From Lonicera japonica (taxonomy: Eukaryota > Streptophyta > Magnoliopsida > Dipsacales > Caprifoliaceae), in contig CM038466.1 in assembly GCA_021464415.1 (NCBI GenBank), forward strand, positions 21,143,017 to 21,207,016: a stretch of DNA of 64,000 nt, read 5' to 3'. The notes under the pieces are model-generated. The model was given only the letters and a program-made list of their open reading frames with translations, was not told the DNA's origin and did no database searches. Numbering within the stretch: the stretch's first letter is position 1; each line of letters starts with the position of its first letter. Positions 23,486-34,471 of this stretch are shown piece after piece. The position numbers and the translations under genes were made by a program.

Positions 23486-23914
23486 TCTAATAGTGTATAT
23501 AAAAAATGGGAGGAGTGAGAAGAGACCTTGGTTTGAATGACATGTGTCTTATAATTAATGCTCTTAATTATTTTCATAACTAACTCCCTCTTTCATATGA
23601 TAATGACTTTATGCCTAATGAAGTACTGGTTCTACTTTTTCAAACATCTATATATATTTCTAAAAGTGCATTGGCATAAACTATCTTATTTATTAATATA
23701 ACATAGTTTTGCACTAATTTATTTTTAAAGTTTGTGAAAAAACTAGAAATATTGTTTTGAGATTTGTCAACTATTATTGTAAGTTTATAAATTTGTAATA
23801 TTGAGATTTTTTTTTTGTAAAATGCAACAACAAAAAACATTATAGATAAATAAAATAAAATAAAACCTCATTTAGCAATATGCCCGTGCATCATCGCACG
23901 GGTTTGCTAACTAG
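23486..23914 (+). mobile_element. Helitron C (429 bp, non-autonomous)
   Basis: It starts TCTAATAGTGTATATAAAA after host taaaa and ends GGTTTGCTAACTAG before host ttcaaaag, exactly the site used by Helitron A in copy 1. Its last 210 bp or so are closely similar to the last 210 bp of Helitron B (23219-23428), and the pre-CTAG hairpin is a longer-loop variant (CCCGTGC...GCACGGG). Its interior does not match Helitron A. Confidence 0.8.
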
Positions 23915-24042
23915 TTCAAAAGTAAAACTCAAAGTATTTTTTTTATTTTTATAACAACCAAGAATAATTGAGTTAGCAAAAAAATAGCAATGACAGATAT
24001 ATTCAAAATGTGAAAAGGGCAAGATTAAAAGCTTATGAGTTA

Positions 24043-25930
24043 TCTATAGTATCTATAGTATATAAGTAAAATGGAGGAAGTCCCTCCATTAATGCATAAT
24101 TAATATGTGATTAATGTAATTAATTTGCTGCTTTTTTTTTTCAACTTTGCTCCATAATTATGCGGTTGACCTATTTATTGAGTTTATATATATAAAATGA
24201 GAGAAATAAAAGTATTAATGTACCTTCTTTTTTATCTAAAAAAAGCTAATTTCATCACTTATATATATTTATATTAATGATGACAAAAACAAGAGATAAA
24301 TCTACAAGGAAAACTGTTGGTTTTCTAAAACGTTTTTATAAAATTTAAAATCTAATTTGAATGAAAAAATTGAAAAATCCGATGTAGGATTTGCATTTTG
24401 TGTTTACTTAGTGTGGGAAAAAACTCAATAAGGTTATCACTTTAAAGGATTGGAGATCATCTTTTTAGATTTGGGCTCAAATTAAAATTTTAATATAGTT
24501 TTGACGAAAGCATTGAAGATGATACTTTGTTAAAAAAATATTATTTCTTCTATTCCAAATTAAAAGATCATCTTTGATTTTTTAGTTTTAGTGATCCACT
24601 GACATCGACATATCCGATACTAAAAAATATAGCTTATTTATTATAAATTTTGTTACATTAATTATATCTCCATCAACTCTTATTTGCTATATGGACTTCT
24701 AATTTGAAAAAAATATGTTTTTAACCTTGAGATTGAAAAATTCTAACTTAGTTAATTACATATTTACAAAAGAGGAAAACCACTAATAAAATTAGTATCA
24801 TAACAACTTCCATCAACTTCCATTTTATAATAAAATAAATGATCACAACGCAGAAGCAACAGGCCAAATAGTTACATCAAAAATATTTAATGCTAAAAGT
24901 TACAACAAAAACGGAATTTTTTTTGTGCCATGGCCTTGCTCTATATAAATATATTGGATTACTTAATTTTGGAAAAATGAACCTTGTGTTGGTCCCTTTT
25001 CTTTGGGGTGATAAATGCACCCTTCTTTTTTGTCACTAATATTTTCTGTCTTGCACTTTTTTAGTACTATTTTTTTGTTACAAACACACCATTCCACCAC
25101 TCCCTTATTTAACACATTAATTAACAACCAATTAATCATTAATCCTTCTTTTTCCTCCTCCTCTTCCTCTTTCTTTTCTTCTTCAAAACATGCATATACA
25201 CACACATATATATAGATCTCTTCGAAAAAAAATCTACACTCACAAATATGTTGGTTCACTTGATTCAAATCAACCGAGTTGCAAGCTTCTATACTCGATA
25301 ACGGGGACAAGTGATTAAGGTTGTAAAAATCGACACTTGGTTGATGTCAAGCTAGTGACTGTTAAATAATTTTATGCAGCCCTACTCGCTTATCAATCAT
25401 TGAGTGTGGAAGCCTGCAACTCAGCTGACATGTCAACTGATAATGAACAAGTGATAAAGGTGGTAGAGATAAAGTTTGATTTGTTTAATTCAAAAATATT
25501 TAAGGAGTGTTAATAATAAAAAAGAGAGGTGCAAATATCACCCCCTTTTCTTTAACACAACCAACCATTTTTCTATGTTATTTACGTGTTCAATAGTACA
25601 ACAAGGTAAGTTCTCAACGTTCAAGATTTCCCTATCAGGAATGGAGGTGGGTCAAAACCTAATTCATTCAATTGCAGTTCCTCAAAAATAAAAGAAAAAG
25701 AAAGAGGGTAACATTTTCAATATGAAGACCAGTATTGCACCTTTTTGTATATACATATATACCAAAAAACGAAACAATCTTTCCAAAAATTATAACCCTT
25801 AATCTCTATATAGGGCATATTGTGCCCCCTTGAATGTCGTCCATAACCGGGTAGTAAGGCTAAAATACAAGCTCTTTCTCTCAGTTCTAGCCAAGAATTC
25901 AATATAACCTCTCCTGCAGCTCGCTACTAG
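24043..25930 (+). mobile_element. Helitron D (1.9 kb, non-autonomous)
   Basis: Copy 1 reads gagtta|tgacaag; copy 2 has gagtta, then TCTATAGTATCTATAGTATA..., ending GCTACTAG, then tgacaag. The 5' end shares 'atggaggaagtcc' near base 30 with Helitron A. The TC start, CTAG end, A|T site and lack of target duplication all fit a Helitron, but a strong GC hairpin before CTAG is not obvious. No recognisable coding sequence was found. A pyrimidine-rich tract lies near 25140-25190. Confidence 0.75.
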
Positions 25931-26041
25931 TGACAAGTAAAGTTAAATTTAGTTAATAGAAAATTGTTATTAATAATTAATTTTTCTTGAATTACGAATT
26001 TACGATGCATATATACATTACCATTTAATTAAATTATCTAC

Positions 26042-27174
26042 TATCTACTATTTGTATTTAGTACAACCAAGCGTCAATTTAATTGCTTAAAGTTAAAGAA
26101 ATTTAATTTATATGCATTCTCGTTTCTTTTCTTGCTGGAAAAAGTATAAACATTAGGTAAATAATTTTATTTTTAACACCTTAAACTTATCTTTAATGAG
26201 AAAATAGTGTCTCAAAAAATTTATTTAAAGTATCACTAAAATGATTTTAATTTGTTAGAATAATTTTATGAAATACCTAACATCATTACCCATTCTTAAA
26301 TATTTTATTAAAAATGATGACATGTTCTGTTGGAGTATATGTTAAAATTATTATAAATATAAATAATTAACACTTGTATAAGAATATGTGCAAGTTTTAA
26401 TACATACTTTTAAAATATAAAGCGTGTAAATCGTGCTCATAAGCTTTAACATAACACATATTTTAGACATAAAATCATTTTGACTTTACATAAAAATCAA
26501 TCATATATCACCTTATATAAAAATAAATATTCAATTTAATAATATTTTTTTTGTTAAATTTTTATTTAAAATTGTATAGTTAAAATTATAATTTTTTTAA
26601 ATATTACTTTATAAATGTATATTAAGGTATTTATAAATATTAATACTATAATCAATCTTTTTAAGTAAGCAACAAAATTAAACTTGTATATATGTATCAT
26701 AATCAATATATTATTTAATAGTTCGAGATCTCACATTATTTTTATACACACAACTTTTATAACATACTTAATATATCTTTATAAAATATTTTTCTTACTT
26801 ATAAATTTATTATTTATTTTTATTGAGTATGTTAAATAAATTATATTTTATTGTATTTTATAATAATAAACTACTATAATACAATTAATAAAAATAAGGG
26901 ATAAAATTTATAAATAAATGTAATAATGTTTCATATCTTTTTGACATGCCCGAGACATATACTCAAAATATATCTTTTTGAGAGGCTCGAGACTTAAAGC
27001 ATTTTTAATAAGATTGTGTAAAATTATTGTGTAAATCCTATATGACAAGTGAGTTTTACACAAACATATTTATTATCTAATAACCAATATTAATACTTAA
27101 TGAGGTGAAAAAATGAGTGGATGGAGAGAGAATCTTATTGGATGTATAAATTAAATGTACAAAATATACCACCA
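26042..27174. other. Intergenic, no gene recognised
   Basis: Very AT-rich DNA with short direct and inverted A/T stretches. No coding region, promoter or RNA gene can be supported. Confidence 0.5.
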
Positions 27175-27410
27175 TTAGGGGTGTTCAGAAACCGAACTGA
27201 ACCGCCAAACTGATTGAACCGGACCGTAAAATGGACCAATTTAGACCGAACCATTTGAATTCGGTCCAGTACAGTCCAAATTTTGAAGGATCGAAATGTT
27301 TCGGTCCGGTCTTCGGTCTAACATTTTAATACTTTGATCGGACCGGATCGGACCGGACCAGAACGGTTATTATATATATATATATATATATATATTATTA
27401 ATATTAAAAT
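27175..27410. repeat. hAT-like terminal sequence and (TA)n
   Basis: It begins TAGGGGTGTTCAGAAACCG, resembling the ends of many plant hAT elements. A stretch of alternating 'cggtccgg'/'ccggaccg' motifs follows, then a TA dinucleotide run (about 27369-27395). No inverted partner was seen nearby, so this is at best a single end. Confidence 0.35.
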
Positions 27411-27842
27411 AAAACCCTAAAGCCTAAACACACAGCGCTCCAGTCTCCTCTCAGTCTCTCACTCACAGCGCCGCTCTCCTCTCCCTTTCCATCTCCCGTT
27501 TCCCTCACTGAAGCCTATCTCTCTCTCCATAACCACGGTTCACCTTCTACACCCGATCCCGCTCTCACTCCCACTCATCCCGCTGATCCCGTCGATCCCG
27601 TGCTTAAATTTGTATCCCAAATCTCTCTTTCCGTCTCCCTTACTGGTATTTTCCCTCTCTTCTCTCTCTTTTTTCTTTTAATTTTTTCGATTTGGATGTT
27701 CTGTTTTGTGAAAAATCAATATTGATTGCTGTATGTTATTTCCCTTTTACTAAATGTTATTTCCCTTTTGCTTGATTTGTGAGTGTTGATGGGTCGAGTT
27801 TACTCACTAGATTTATTTTGATGGGTCGAGTGAAGGTGAGCA

Positions 27843-28150
27843 AATTCTTTGATCTAATTCACAGCAAAACTTTCTCATAACGGCCAATAATGATGTATAA
27901 GTTCAACGGCCTCATTAGCAATGAAATTTATGAAGTTGCAAAACTTTATATGACGACCAAAATCACTGCTAAGTGACAACACATTCTGCCTCAAAGTCAT
28001 CAGATTCAAGAAAGAAATATCATTATGGTAGCTTTATGGTTTATAGTTGTATGGTGATTATTTGTATGTAACTTGCATTATGATAGCGTTGACACTTTAT
28101 AACATGTTATAACGATACCATGTTCCATTCATATAAACTATGTTTATAGG
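27843..28150 (+). pseudogene. AAA-ATPase pseudogene, 5' fragment
   Basis: The translation around 27902-27980 gives FNGLISNEIYEVAKLYMTTK, clearly parallel to residues 67-86 of the intact neighbour at 42342-44207 (FDGLVTNEIYEAAEVYLATK). A stop follows, and a one-base frame change lets NTFCLKVIRF continue the match to NTLRLKVTKP. Homology can be traced back, with a stop, to about 27843. The rest of exon 1, including the P-loop and Walker B motifs, is missing. About 115 bp later the sequence ends in '...tttatagg', the intron 3' end, where the solo LTR is inserted. The 3' fragment is at 41304-41737. Confidence 0.75.
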
Positions 28151-28334
28151 TGTAGACACCCCAATCTGTGATCCCCGCAGGAACCCTAACGACTAACGAA
28201 AATTACATTTTTTGGAGTCTGGGCCCCACCTGAGCTCCTGAAACTGCCCCGAAGGGGTTTGTTTGCCAAACAAACCTATTTTCAAGGGGGATTATCACGC
28301 GACAAACCAGTATGTCACGCAACAAGCTCTCTTA

Positions 28335-28447
28335 TGTCGCGCGACAAGTTCCCCGAACACAGACCAACCACTTTATGACAAATCAGTCTGTCAGAAGAGT
28401 CACTTCAGCCGTCTGTCGCGCGACATTATCCCAAATGTCGCGCGACA
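28335..28447. promoter_or_regulatory. Three perfect TGTCGCGCGACA palindromes upstream of LTR TATA
   Basis: Perfect copies lie at 28335-28346, 28414-28425 and 28436-28447. The last two start 22 bp apart, about two helical turns. Decayed forms are at about 28294-28305 and 28312-28323. The last ends 16 bp before the TATA box (28463). The position matches the cluster in the other LTR. Confidence 0.65.
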
Positions 28448-28462
28448 ATTCTATCCCAGCAC

Positions 28463-28470
28463 TATAAATA
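28463..28470 (+). promoter_or_regulatory. LTR TATA box
   Basis: 'agcactataaatagg' is identical in core and context to that in the LTR at 4986-6046. Confidence 0.6.
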
Positions 28471-28596
28471 GGCCAACACCCCCAAGGGTTCAAGGACAAT
28501 AACTTGAAATTTAAAAATTCTACTATTCTATTTGATTTTCTGTCTTCCTAGCTAGTATATTCTACGATCGTCTTATTTCTAAAGAATTATTGAATC

Positions 28597-29501
28597 TGTT
28601 GGTGCTAAAAACTAGAAGGTTGTTTCCAGCGCCACGCATTCAATTGATTATGACAAATGATTAGAGCAATAAAAGAAAAATGCTAAATTTGAGAAAGTCA
28701 ATGATTTATAGAGGAAGTTGACCTCGTATGAAAATACGGGTTAATCCTCCCCTGTGGAATGGAGCTCGGGACTCGGGTTGCCTTATATTAATAATAGATT
28801 TACAAATGTACAGACTTGCAAAGGTCTCTCTAATTGCTCTATTTTCTTAGTATTACAGTAGAATTGGGGAGCTAAGCTAACACTAGTTTAGTTTCCTGCC
28901 CAGAGGAGCTCGGGAACTGAGTGTCTACCCTTGCCTATATTACTTTATGATAATTCGTGGGGTATATTCCTTCTCTATTCCTCTTGATTGAAGAACACCT
29001 TTCTTTCTTGGTTGGTGGGAGAAGTAAATGCTTCTCATATATATATGACTGGAGGAGACGTGTGGCCAGAGCTCCCTGAGTAGGTCTAGAGCCATGCTGC
29101 TATCAGTACCAACTCTGATCTTGCTTCTCCATGAATTTTGGTGCATTAAATGCGATTGTCGTGCATTTAATGAAGGTAAGGGAAACTCTGCGCGCTCTGA
29201 AGAGCAGGTGACAATCGCCCATGTCCTGGCCAACTACTCTTGCAGAGTGGTTGGGCGAGGAAAGAGAGAGACAATCTTGGAGCTCGTCGAAGGGGCTCCG
29301 GGGCTAGCATTTAGCAACACGTCGTTCACAGTTGATGCTTAAGTGAACACCCAGACCTCCTAAGGGATCCATTTCTTTTACAAGGTCATCATAGGTCTCC
29401 TCCGAGCTCTTTGCCCAAAAATGAATTCGGTAGCTGACGTGGACGACCACGTGTTAGCTCAAAATTAGCGGTGTAAATTGAATCATAAATTTGCGCCATC
29501 A
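28597..29501 (-). repeat. Tat element 3' LTR
   Basis: On the minus strand it begins TGATGGCGCAAATTTATG (29501) and ends TTTTTAGCACCAACA (28597). It pairs with 39359-40252. The TG...CA ends are intact. Confidence 0.9.
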
Positions 29502-29516
29502 ATTGCCCCTATCCTT
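29502..29516 (-). promoter_or_regulatory. Polypurine tract of Tat element
   Basis: The minus strand reads 'aaggataggggcaat' immediately before the 3' LTR. A purine-rich stretch at this point primes plus-strand synthesis in LTR retrotransposons. Confidence 0.55.
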
Positions 29517-29836
29517 GTCATTCAGCTCGAAAGAGCTGGTTGGGGAGGATAAGAATCAATGCTTTTAGGTCTTTTGGGGGGGTTTCTCAAGCTCTGTTTT
29601 TTAGCAACGTGCGCAGGGGCCCTCAGAGGAGGTCGGAACCAATTTTTTGCCCCAAACATAGCAGATGTATCGAGTCTAGGATCTTCCGACCTGGTTCGAG
29701 CTCTTTGGCGCGACCGTTACTGTTTAATGAGTACGGTCACTCCGTATTCCTAGGAGATCGTGCCGACGCGTGGCAGTGGGTCTTCAATTGGACAGTTAAG
29801 GCTTTTAAAAAGACACTTAGCTTCTCTAGTACATCC

Positions 29837-29843
29837 TATAAAG
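29837..29843 (+). promoter_or_regulatory. Putative TATA box of Tat antisense gene
   Basis: 'acatcctataaagactc' on the plus strand lies about 240 bp upstream of the first in-frame ATG of the antisense gene (30079). A pyrimidine-rich, leader-like sequence follows. A GC-rich element (gacgcgtggcag) lies about 75 bp upstream of it. Confidence 0.4.
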
Positions 29844-30078
29844 ACTCTCTTTCCTTAGAGAATTTTTCTTACTTTCCATCTCTTCTTCTCTTAAACCTTA
29901 GGCACGTTAGAGACTTAGAGCCCCAAAACATCCTTTTGCCACATCTTCTTTTTACCCTGGCTTACAAACCCTTTTCTGAGAACTCCTTTAAGAGGTTTTC
30001 GAGCGTTTCTCTAAACACCTTCATCAGGTTGATTCCCCATTTCGCTCATTCTTCTCTTCTCCACGCCTTAGCGGTTTT

Positions 30079-30826
30079 GATGGAACACTTTACTAGTAAG
30101 ACCCAGAGTCAGGAAAACCATTCCATCGTAGAGCAAGGCCCCTCCGAGGTGAACGTACCCAGCCTTCTTTTCGACATGAGATCCATTGAGGTTTTGGACG
30201 GCGAGGGAAAGTTGGTTCGCATCTGTCTCCCTCCTTGTGTGCCTGACGACTTAAAGGCCATTGACCAGTACTCAGAGCATCTCAACTCTCTGGCCAGTTT
30301 CCGTATCTCTTCGACCTTTTCTGCGCCTGATATCCCCAGACTCAAAGACAGATACCTATTCCCTGACTTGGTCAGGATTAGGGCTCTAGGCCTAGAGGAA
30401 AGAGCATGCTACTACAGGCCTGAGGAGGTCTGTTTTTATGAGGCCCCTTTCGAGCACGGGCTGAGGTTCCCCATGGACGGCCATGTGCGAGAATTATTGG
30501 TGACTATGGACCTCACCCTCGCCCAAGTTTGTCCAAACATATGGTCCTGCCTGATAGGAGCTGTGCTGATATTTAGGACCATTTCTGCTGGGAGCCAAAA
30601 CATCTCCATAGAGGAGTTCATTTCCTTGTTCCAGCCCAAGGACAGCGGTGGGAAGAATAAAGGCGTTTTTAACTACCCCAAAAGGCTAGGGGCCTCGAAG
30701 ATCATCCATGGCCTCCCCGACAGTATTCCCAACTGGAAAAAACGGTTCTTCTTCGTTTTAGGGGAGGACTGGGAGCACAATTCAAGGTGTCCCAGTATCC
30801 ACGACCTCAAACGTTGGTTCTCATAG
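30079..30826 (+). CDS. Tat antisense ORF, exon 1 (Transposase_28 / putative gypsy-type domain)
   Basis: This 248-residue frame lies opposite to gag-pol, between the 3' LTR and integrase. Its core (about 30450-30590) has FEHGLRFPMDGHVRELL, then QVCPNIWSCLIGAVL. This is the pattern of the plant domain called putative gypsy-type transposon (Pfam Transposase_28): 'aGLRlPl...f...vL...gl...Ql.PNaW'. The frame is open from 29540, but no Met precedes 30079 and the upstream part reads like a leader, so 30079 is the best start. It stops with TAG at 30824, a few bases before a good donor (GTAAGT at about 30840), so the stop may be a mutation in an exon that once continued. Biochemical function is unknown. 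Confidence 0.6.
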
Positions 30827-31027
30827 CCAGATTCCATCAGTAAGTTTCCTCTTTAGTGCCAAATGAGCTTGCTTATGTATTCAGCACCATGATTTCTGAC
30901 TTCTTTTCCTTGTTTCTCATTTCTCAGTTAAAGAAAAGAAACTAATTTAAGTGAAAACGTCCTGGATGGAGGATGCCAAGGACTTTTTTCTTAAACATTA
31001 CGCAGACATCGTAGCTCCCAGGATGCT

Positions 31028-31948
31028 GTGGAGGTACGGCTTGGGCCCCAGGCCTTCCAACACAGAGTCCCACATCCTTACCGTGGAGGATCTCCCCTTT
31101 TAGATGTACTTTTGCCGTCCGAGTGGAACGACCCTGGGCTCCATTCTTCAAAAGCCATTCAGAAAAGGGACAGTGAAAGTGCTCCCGAAGCTGGAGTCCA
31201 ACAAGAGGGCCCTGTAGGGGGAGCCCAGCCTGTCTCTCCTAGGGACAGGGTACTGACTGTAGCTCCTCTTCAACAGGTGCCTGTGGTACCTAAGAGAAGT
31301 AAGTCTCCGAGCTGCTCTTTTTTCTTTTTTTTTTATATTTATAATCCCTACTTTTCGCTTTCTCTGACCTTGTCGTTTTCCTTCCCAGCCCTGGCCTTTA
31401 AAGTGAACACCGAAAAGGCAACCAAAAAAAAGACCGCATTGGCTAGGGGTTTGCCCCCATATAAAAGGTTTAGGGGGTTAGATAAAGCTGATGGGGCCAC
31501 CCCGAAGCAGCCTCAGGCTTCTAAACAAACTCCAACGGTCACTGTCAAGCCCGCTAGCTCTCCACCAGAGGATGTACAAGGTTTGGTGGGGCTTATTAAC
31601 GCTCCCCTAGAAGATCTCCCTCCCCTCAGTCCTGAGAATTCTGCTTTAGAGAGGAGAGGGGCTTTAAAAGATAAGTCTCCTAGTCCTGTTAGTAAGAGCT
31701 CCGCGGCTATTGAAGAGCTCAGGGCAACAGAAGAGGAGGTGGTGATCATTGGGGCTAAAGATGCCCCAAAACAAACCTCGAAGGAACAAACTGACGAAGG
31801 CGTACCTGAGCCCAGCACCCAGGGAAGCTCTGCCTTCTTCGTACAAGGCTATTCCTTGCCTCCCCTATCGCAGAAGGTCCTTGAGCATGCAAGGGAGCGA
31901 GGAACGAAGGAACGAGCTCGTTGGCCAGTCCGTTCAGTCTTCACATGA
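31028..31948 (+). pseudogene. Tat antisense gene, middle exons
   Basis: A low-complexity Pro/Ser/Lys/Glu-rich frame continues the antisense gene. A 90-bp segment (31299-31388) begins GTAAGT, is T-rich and ends CCCAG, so it looks like an intron that keeps the frame. The region just upstream (30960-31100) has a better-conserved reading in another frame (DAKDFFLKHYADIVAPRMLW), pointing to a frame change. No catalytic motif is present; this is probably a disordered linker between the N-terminal domain and the coiled coil. Confidence 0.45.
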
Positions 31949-32029
31949 GTCATGTACGTGTTCCATTTGTTCTGGGTTCACTTTTTTCGAGTTCCTCAAA
32001 TATGATCTGTATTTTCTATTTCTTCGCAG

Positions 32030-32845
32030 ACCATGAATCTTTTCTTCTCAACTCTCCACTTGGCTGAGGAGGGTTCCAGTGTAGTGGCCAATTCTGCCCT
32101 TCAGGAGGAGCTCACAAGAACCCAAAATGAGCTGTATATTGCCAAGAGCGATATGGAGAGGGCTGAGGAAGATAAAAGGGTCATGCTGGACCAGTTGAGG
32201 AACGCCCTGTCGAAGATAGAAGGCCTAAAGAGCAAAATGGACAGCTTCAATTCCATGTTCTCCCGCCTAGAGTCTGTGTATAAGGAGTTAGGGCAAGAGT
32301 GTAAAGTAGTGAAGCAGGAGGCCTTCAGCTTCAAGACCGAGCTGATCAGCGCCAGAAGGGATCTCCAGGCCGCTGGGTCTACACTCAAGATGGCGCAACG
32401 ATCCTCTGAATTAGAGCGCAAAAAGAGGGAAGACGGTGGGGTCACTCTTAAGAGCAGCCAGATCCAACTTTTTGACCTGGAGAAGTAGCTAAATGAGCTG
32501 AGGGGGTCCCTCCCGGTAGTAAAAGCTCAAGCCATCGAAGATTTCTGCAGCTTTGAGGGCCCGTTACTAAGGATCTCTGACTCCTTTGTAACCGATTTTT
32601 ATAAGTGTAAAGAGTTAGCACTACAACGGCCAAGGGAGCTCGAGGAGTTAGAAGCCCATTCAGAGATCAAGATGATTCCTGAATTGGGGGCCAAGATCTT
32701 AAAGAAGAGAACCGATGCTCTTGCCGTGCTGCAGCTAATACTAACTGAGGAGCCTGATGTGCTTACTAAGTGGGAGACTAACAAGCCCTCTTCTTCGAGG
32801 TCCAGTGCAGGAGCTGGTGATGGTGATGAAGAACAGCTCCAATAG
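32030..32845 (+). pseudogene. Tat antisense gene, last exon (coiled coil)
   Basis: It starts after a T-rich tract ending TTCGCAG (32023-32029). It encodes a long, charged, heptad-rich region (for example LQEELTRTQNELYIAKSDME and KRVMLDQLRNALSKIEGLKS) typical of an extended coiled coil. One in-frame TAG (32486-32488) interrupts it; the same frame then runs to 32845. Architecture over the three parts is globular domain, disordered linker, coiled coil, as in plant antisense retrotransposon proteins annotated as putative plant transposon proteins. Confidence 0.5.
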
Positions 32846-33112
32846 TCATCTTGTATAGAAATTCAAGACCCATGTAATGATCCTTTTGTATAGAAATTTA
32901 GGAACCTTGTAATGATTTTTCATCATGAAATGAAAATGATTGTTTGGTGCTGAAAATAGCCTTCTAACTATTTGTCTTGCATTTGCTTTTAATCTGCTTT
33001 TGCTTGAGTTGTTTGTGTGAGATATAGCTATGAGCTCCGTAGGTACAGGTACACTAATGCCCCCATAACTTAGTCGAAAGCAACCAAAACTTAGCAAGAC
33101 AAATATTGCGCA

Positions 33113-33596
33113 AGTATGCTTCGAACGAGCGAAGCACTCACTAAACTGACCTCTTTGTGAGAGGGTTTTTGTTAACAGAGTGCGAGTGTGCTTCTGGTGA
33201 GCTGAACACCCACTAAACTGACCTCTTTGTGAGAAGTTTTTTTTTTGTAAACAGAGTGCGAGTGTGCTTCTGGTGAGCTGAACACTCACTAAACTTACCT
33301 CTTTGTGAGAGGGTTTTTTTGTAAACAGAGTGTGAATGTGCTTCTGGTGAGCTGAACACTCACTAAATTGACCTCTTTGTGAGAGGGTTTTTAGTAAACA
33401 GAGTACGAGCGTGCTTTTGGTGAGCTGAGCACTCACTAAACTGACCTCTTTGTGAGAGGATTTTTTGTTAACAGAGTGCGAGCGTGCTTCTGGTGAGCTG
33501 AACACTCACTAAACTGACCTCTTTGTGAGAGGGTTTTTTGTAAACAGAGTGCGAGTGTGCTTCTGGTGAGCTGAACACTCACTAAACTAAATGTAA
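33113..33596. repeat. 72-78 bp tandem repeat in Tat element
   Basis: Seven recurrences of 'cactaaactgacctctttg' (near 33136, 33209, 33284, 33358, 33430, 33506 and a truncated last one at 33588), each followed by 'gtgagagggtttttt' and 'acagagtgcgagtgtgctt'. The array separates the antisense gene's end from the integrase stop. A 219-codon minus-strand frame runs through it because several units are near a multiple of three; it is not a credible protein. Confidence 0.9.
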
Positions 33597-33685
33597 GCTT
33601 AAAATAACAGAGTATTTTAGACAAAACATCTCATTCACATTCTTTTTGAACGAATCCATTACAAAAGATACAAAATACCCTTAGC

Positions 33686-34471
33686 TCAAGGGTAGTATTT
33701 TTTGAGGTGCTCTATGTTCCATGGTCTCATGAGCTCCATACCATCTGCAGTCCTCAGATAAAAAGTGCCTGGTCTGCTGACTTTAGTGACCACGTAAGGG
33801 CCTTCCCACTTGGCAGCGAACTTGCCATGTTCAGAATCTTTCGTTGCCAGGGTGACTTTTCGGAGCACTAAGTCGCCAATACTTAAGCTTCGATGCTTGA
33901 CCCTTTTGTTGTATCCTCTGACCATGCCTTTTTTATATACTTCTTCTTTAATTCGAGATTGCTCTCTCTTTTCTTGGATGAGGTCTAGTTTAGCCAACAG
34001 GTTTTCGTCATTTTGAGCTGGGTCATGGTGGTTGATCCTATAGGTCGGGACCCCCATCTCCACTGGGATGACTGCCTTAGTTTCGTAGGTCAGGGAGAAA
34101 GGGGTTTTACCAGTTGGGCCCCTGATCGTGTTTCTGTAAGCCCATAGTACCGAGTGGAGCTCTTCAGACCAGTTTTTCTTTGCATCATCGAGTCTCTTCT
34201 TCAATGAGCTCAGCAGTGTTTGGTTGGTGACCTCTGCTTGGCCATTGGCCTGAGGGTGGACATGTGAGCTATAGTGGTTTTCAATCCCATGTCCTTCACA
34301 GAAGTCCCTAAAGAGGTTGCAGTCAAACTGTTTTCTGTTATCTGTGATTAGTACCCTTGGGAGACCAAAACGACAGATGATGTTTCTCCACACGAAATTT
34401 TGGATCTTCATGGCTATGATGGTCGTTAATGCTTCGACCTCATCCCACTTAGTGAAGTAATCAATTGCCAC
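33686..34471 (-). CDS. Tat integrase, catalytic core and C-terminal part
   Basis: The 261-codon frame contains the three acidic residues of the DDE core: Asp in AIDYFTKW, Asp in LITDNRKQF and Glu in NGQAEVTNQ. A GPTGKTPFSLTY motif and a C-terminal basic region ending in RPWNIEHLKKYYP follow. Integrase joins element cDNA to host DNA. The core is intact, but the N-terminal HHCC zinc domain, encoded at 34472-34930 in the same sense, holds at least two stops, so the enzyme is not complete. The first Met is internal to the original polyprotein. Confidence 0.85.
   Translation of the reverse strand: MAIDYFTKWDEVEALTTIIAMKIQNFVWRNIICRFGLPRVLITDNRKQFDCNLFRDFCEGHGIENHYSSHVHPQANGQAEVTNQTLLSSLKKRLDDAKKNWSEELHSVLWAYRNTIRGPTGKTPFSLTYETKAVIPVEMGVPTYRINHHDPAQNDENLLAKLDLIQEKREQSRIKEEVYKKGMVRGYNKRVKHRSLSIGDLVLRKVTLATKDSEHGKFAAKWEGPYVVTKVSRPGTFYLRTADGMELMRPWNIEHLKKYYP

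Larger units (their letters stand above)
28151..28596 (+). mobile_element. Solo LTR, left part (same family as 4986-6046)
   Basis: It begins TGTAGACACCCCAATC and is preceded by atagg (28146-28150). The right part is at 40258-41303 and is followed by gtagg, a 5-bp duplication with one mismatch. It is interrupted by the Tat element after gaatc (28592-28596). Confidence 0.85.

Noticed and set aside
32846..33505. 219-codon minus-strand open frame
   Set aside because: It runs through the 72-78 bp tandem repeat of the Tat element; the repeated peptide only reflects unit lengths near a multiple of three.
33113..33596. CRISPR-like regular repeats
   Set aside because: The units are directly adjacent with no unique spacers, the genome is plant nuclear DNA, and no cas genes occur.
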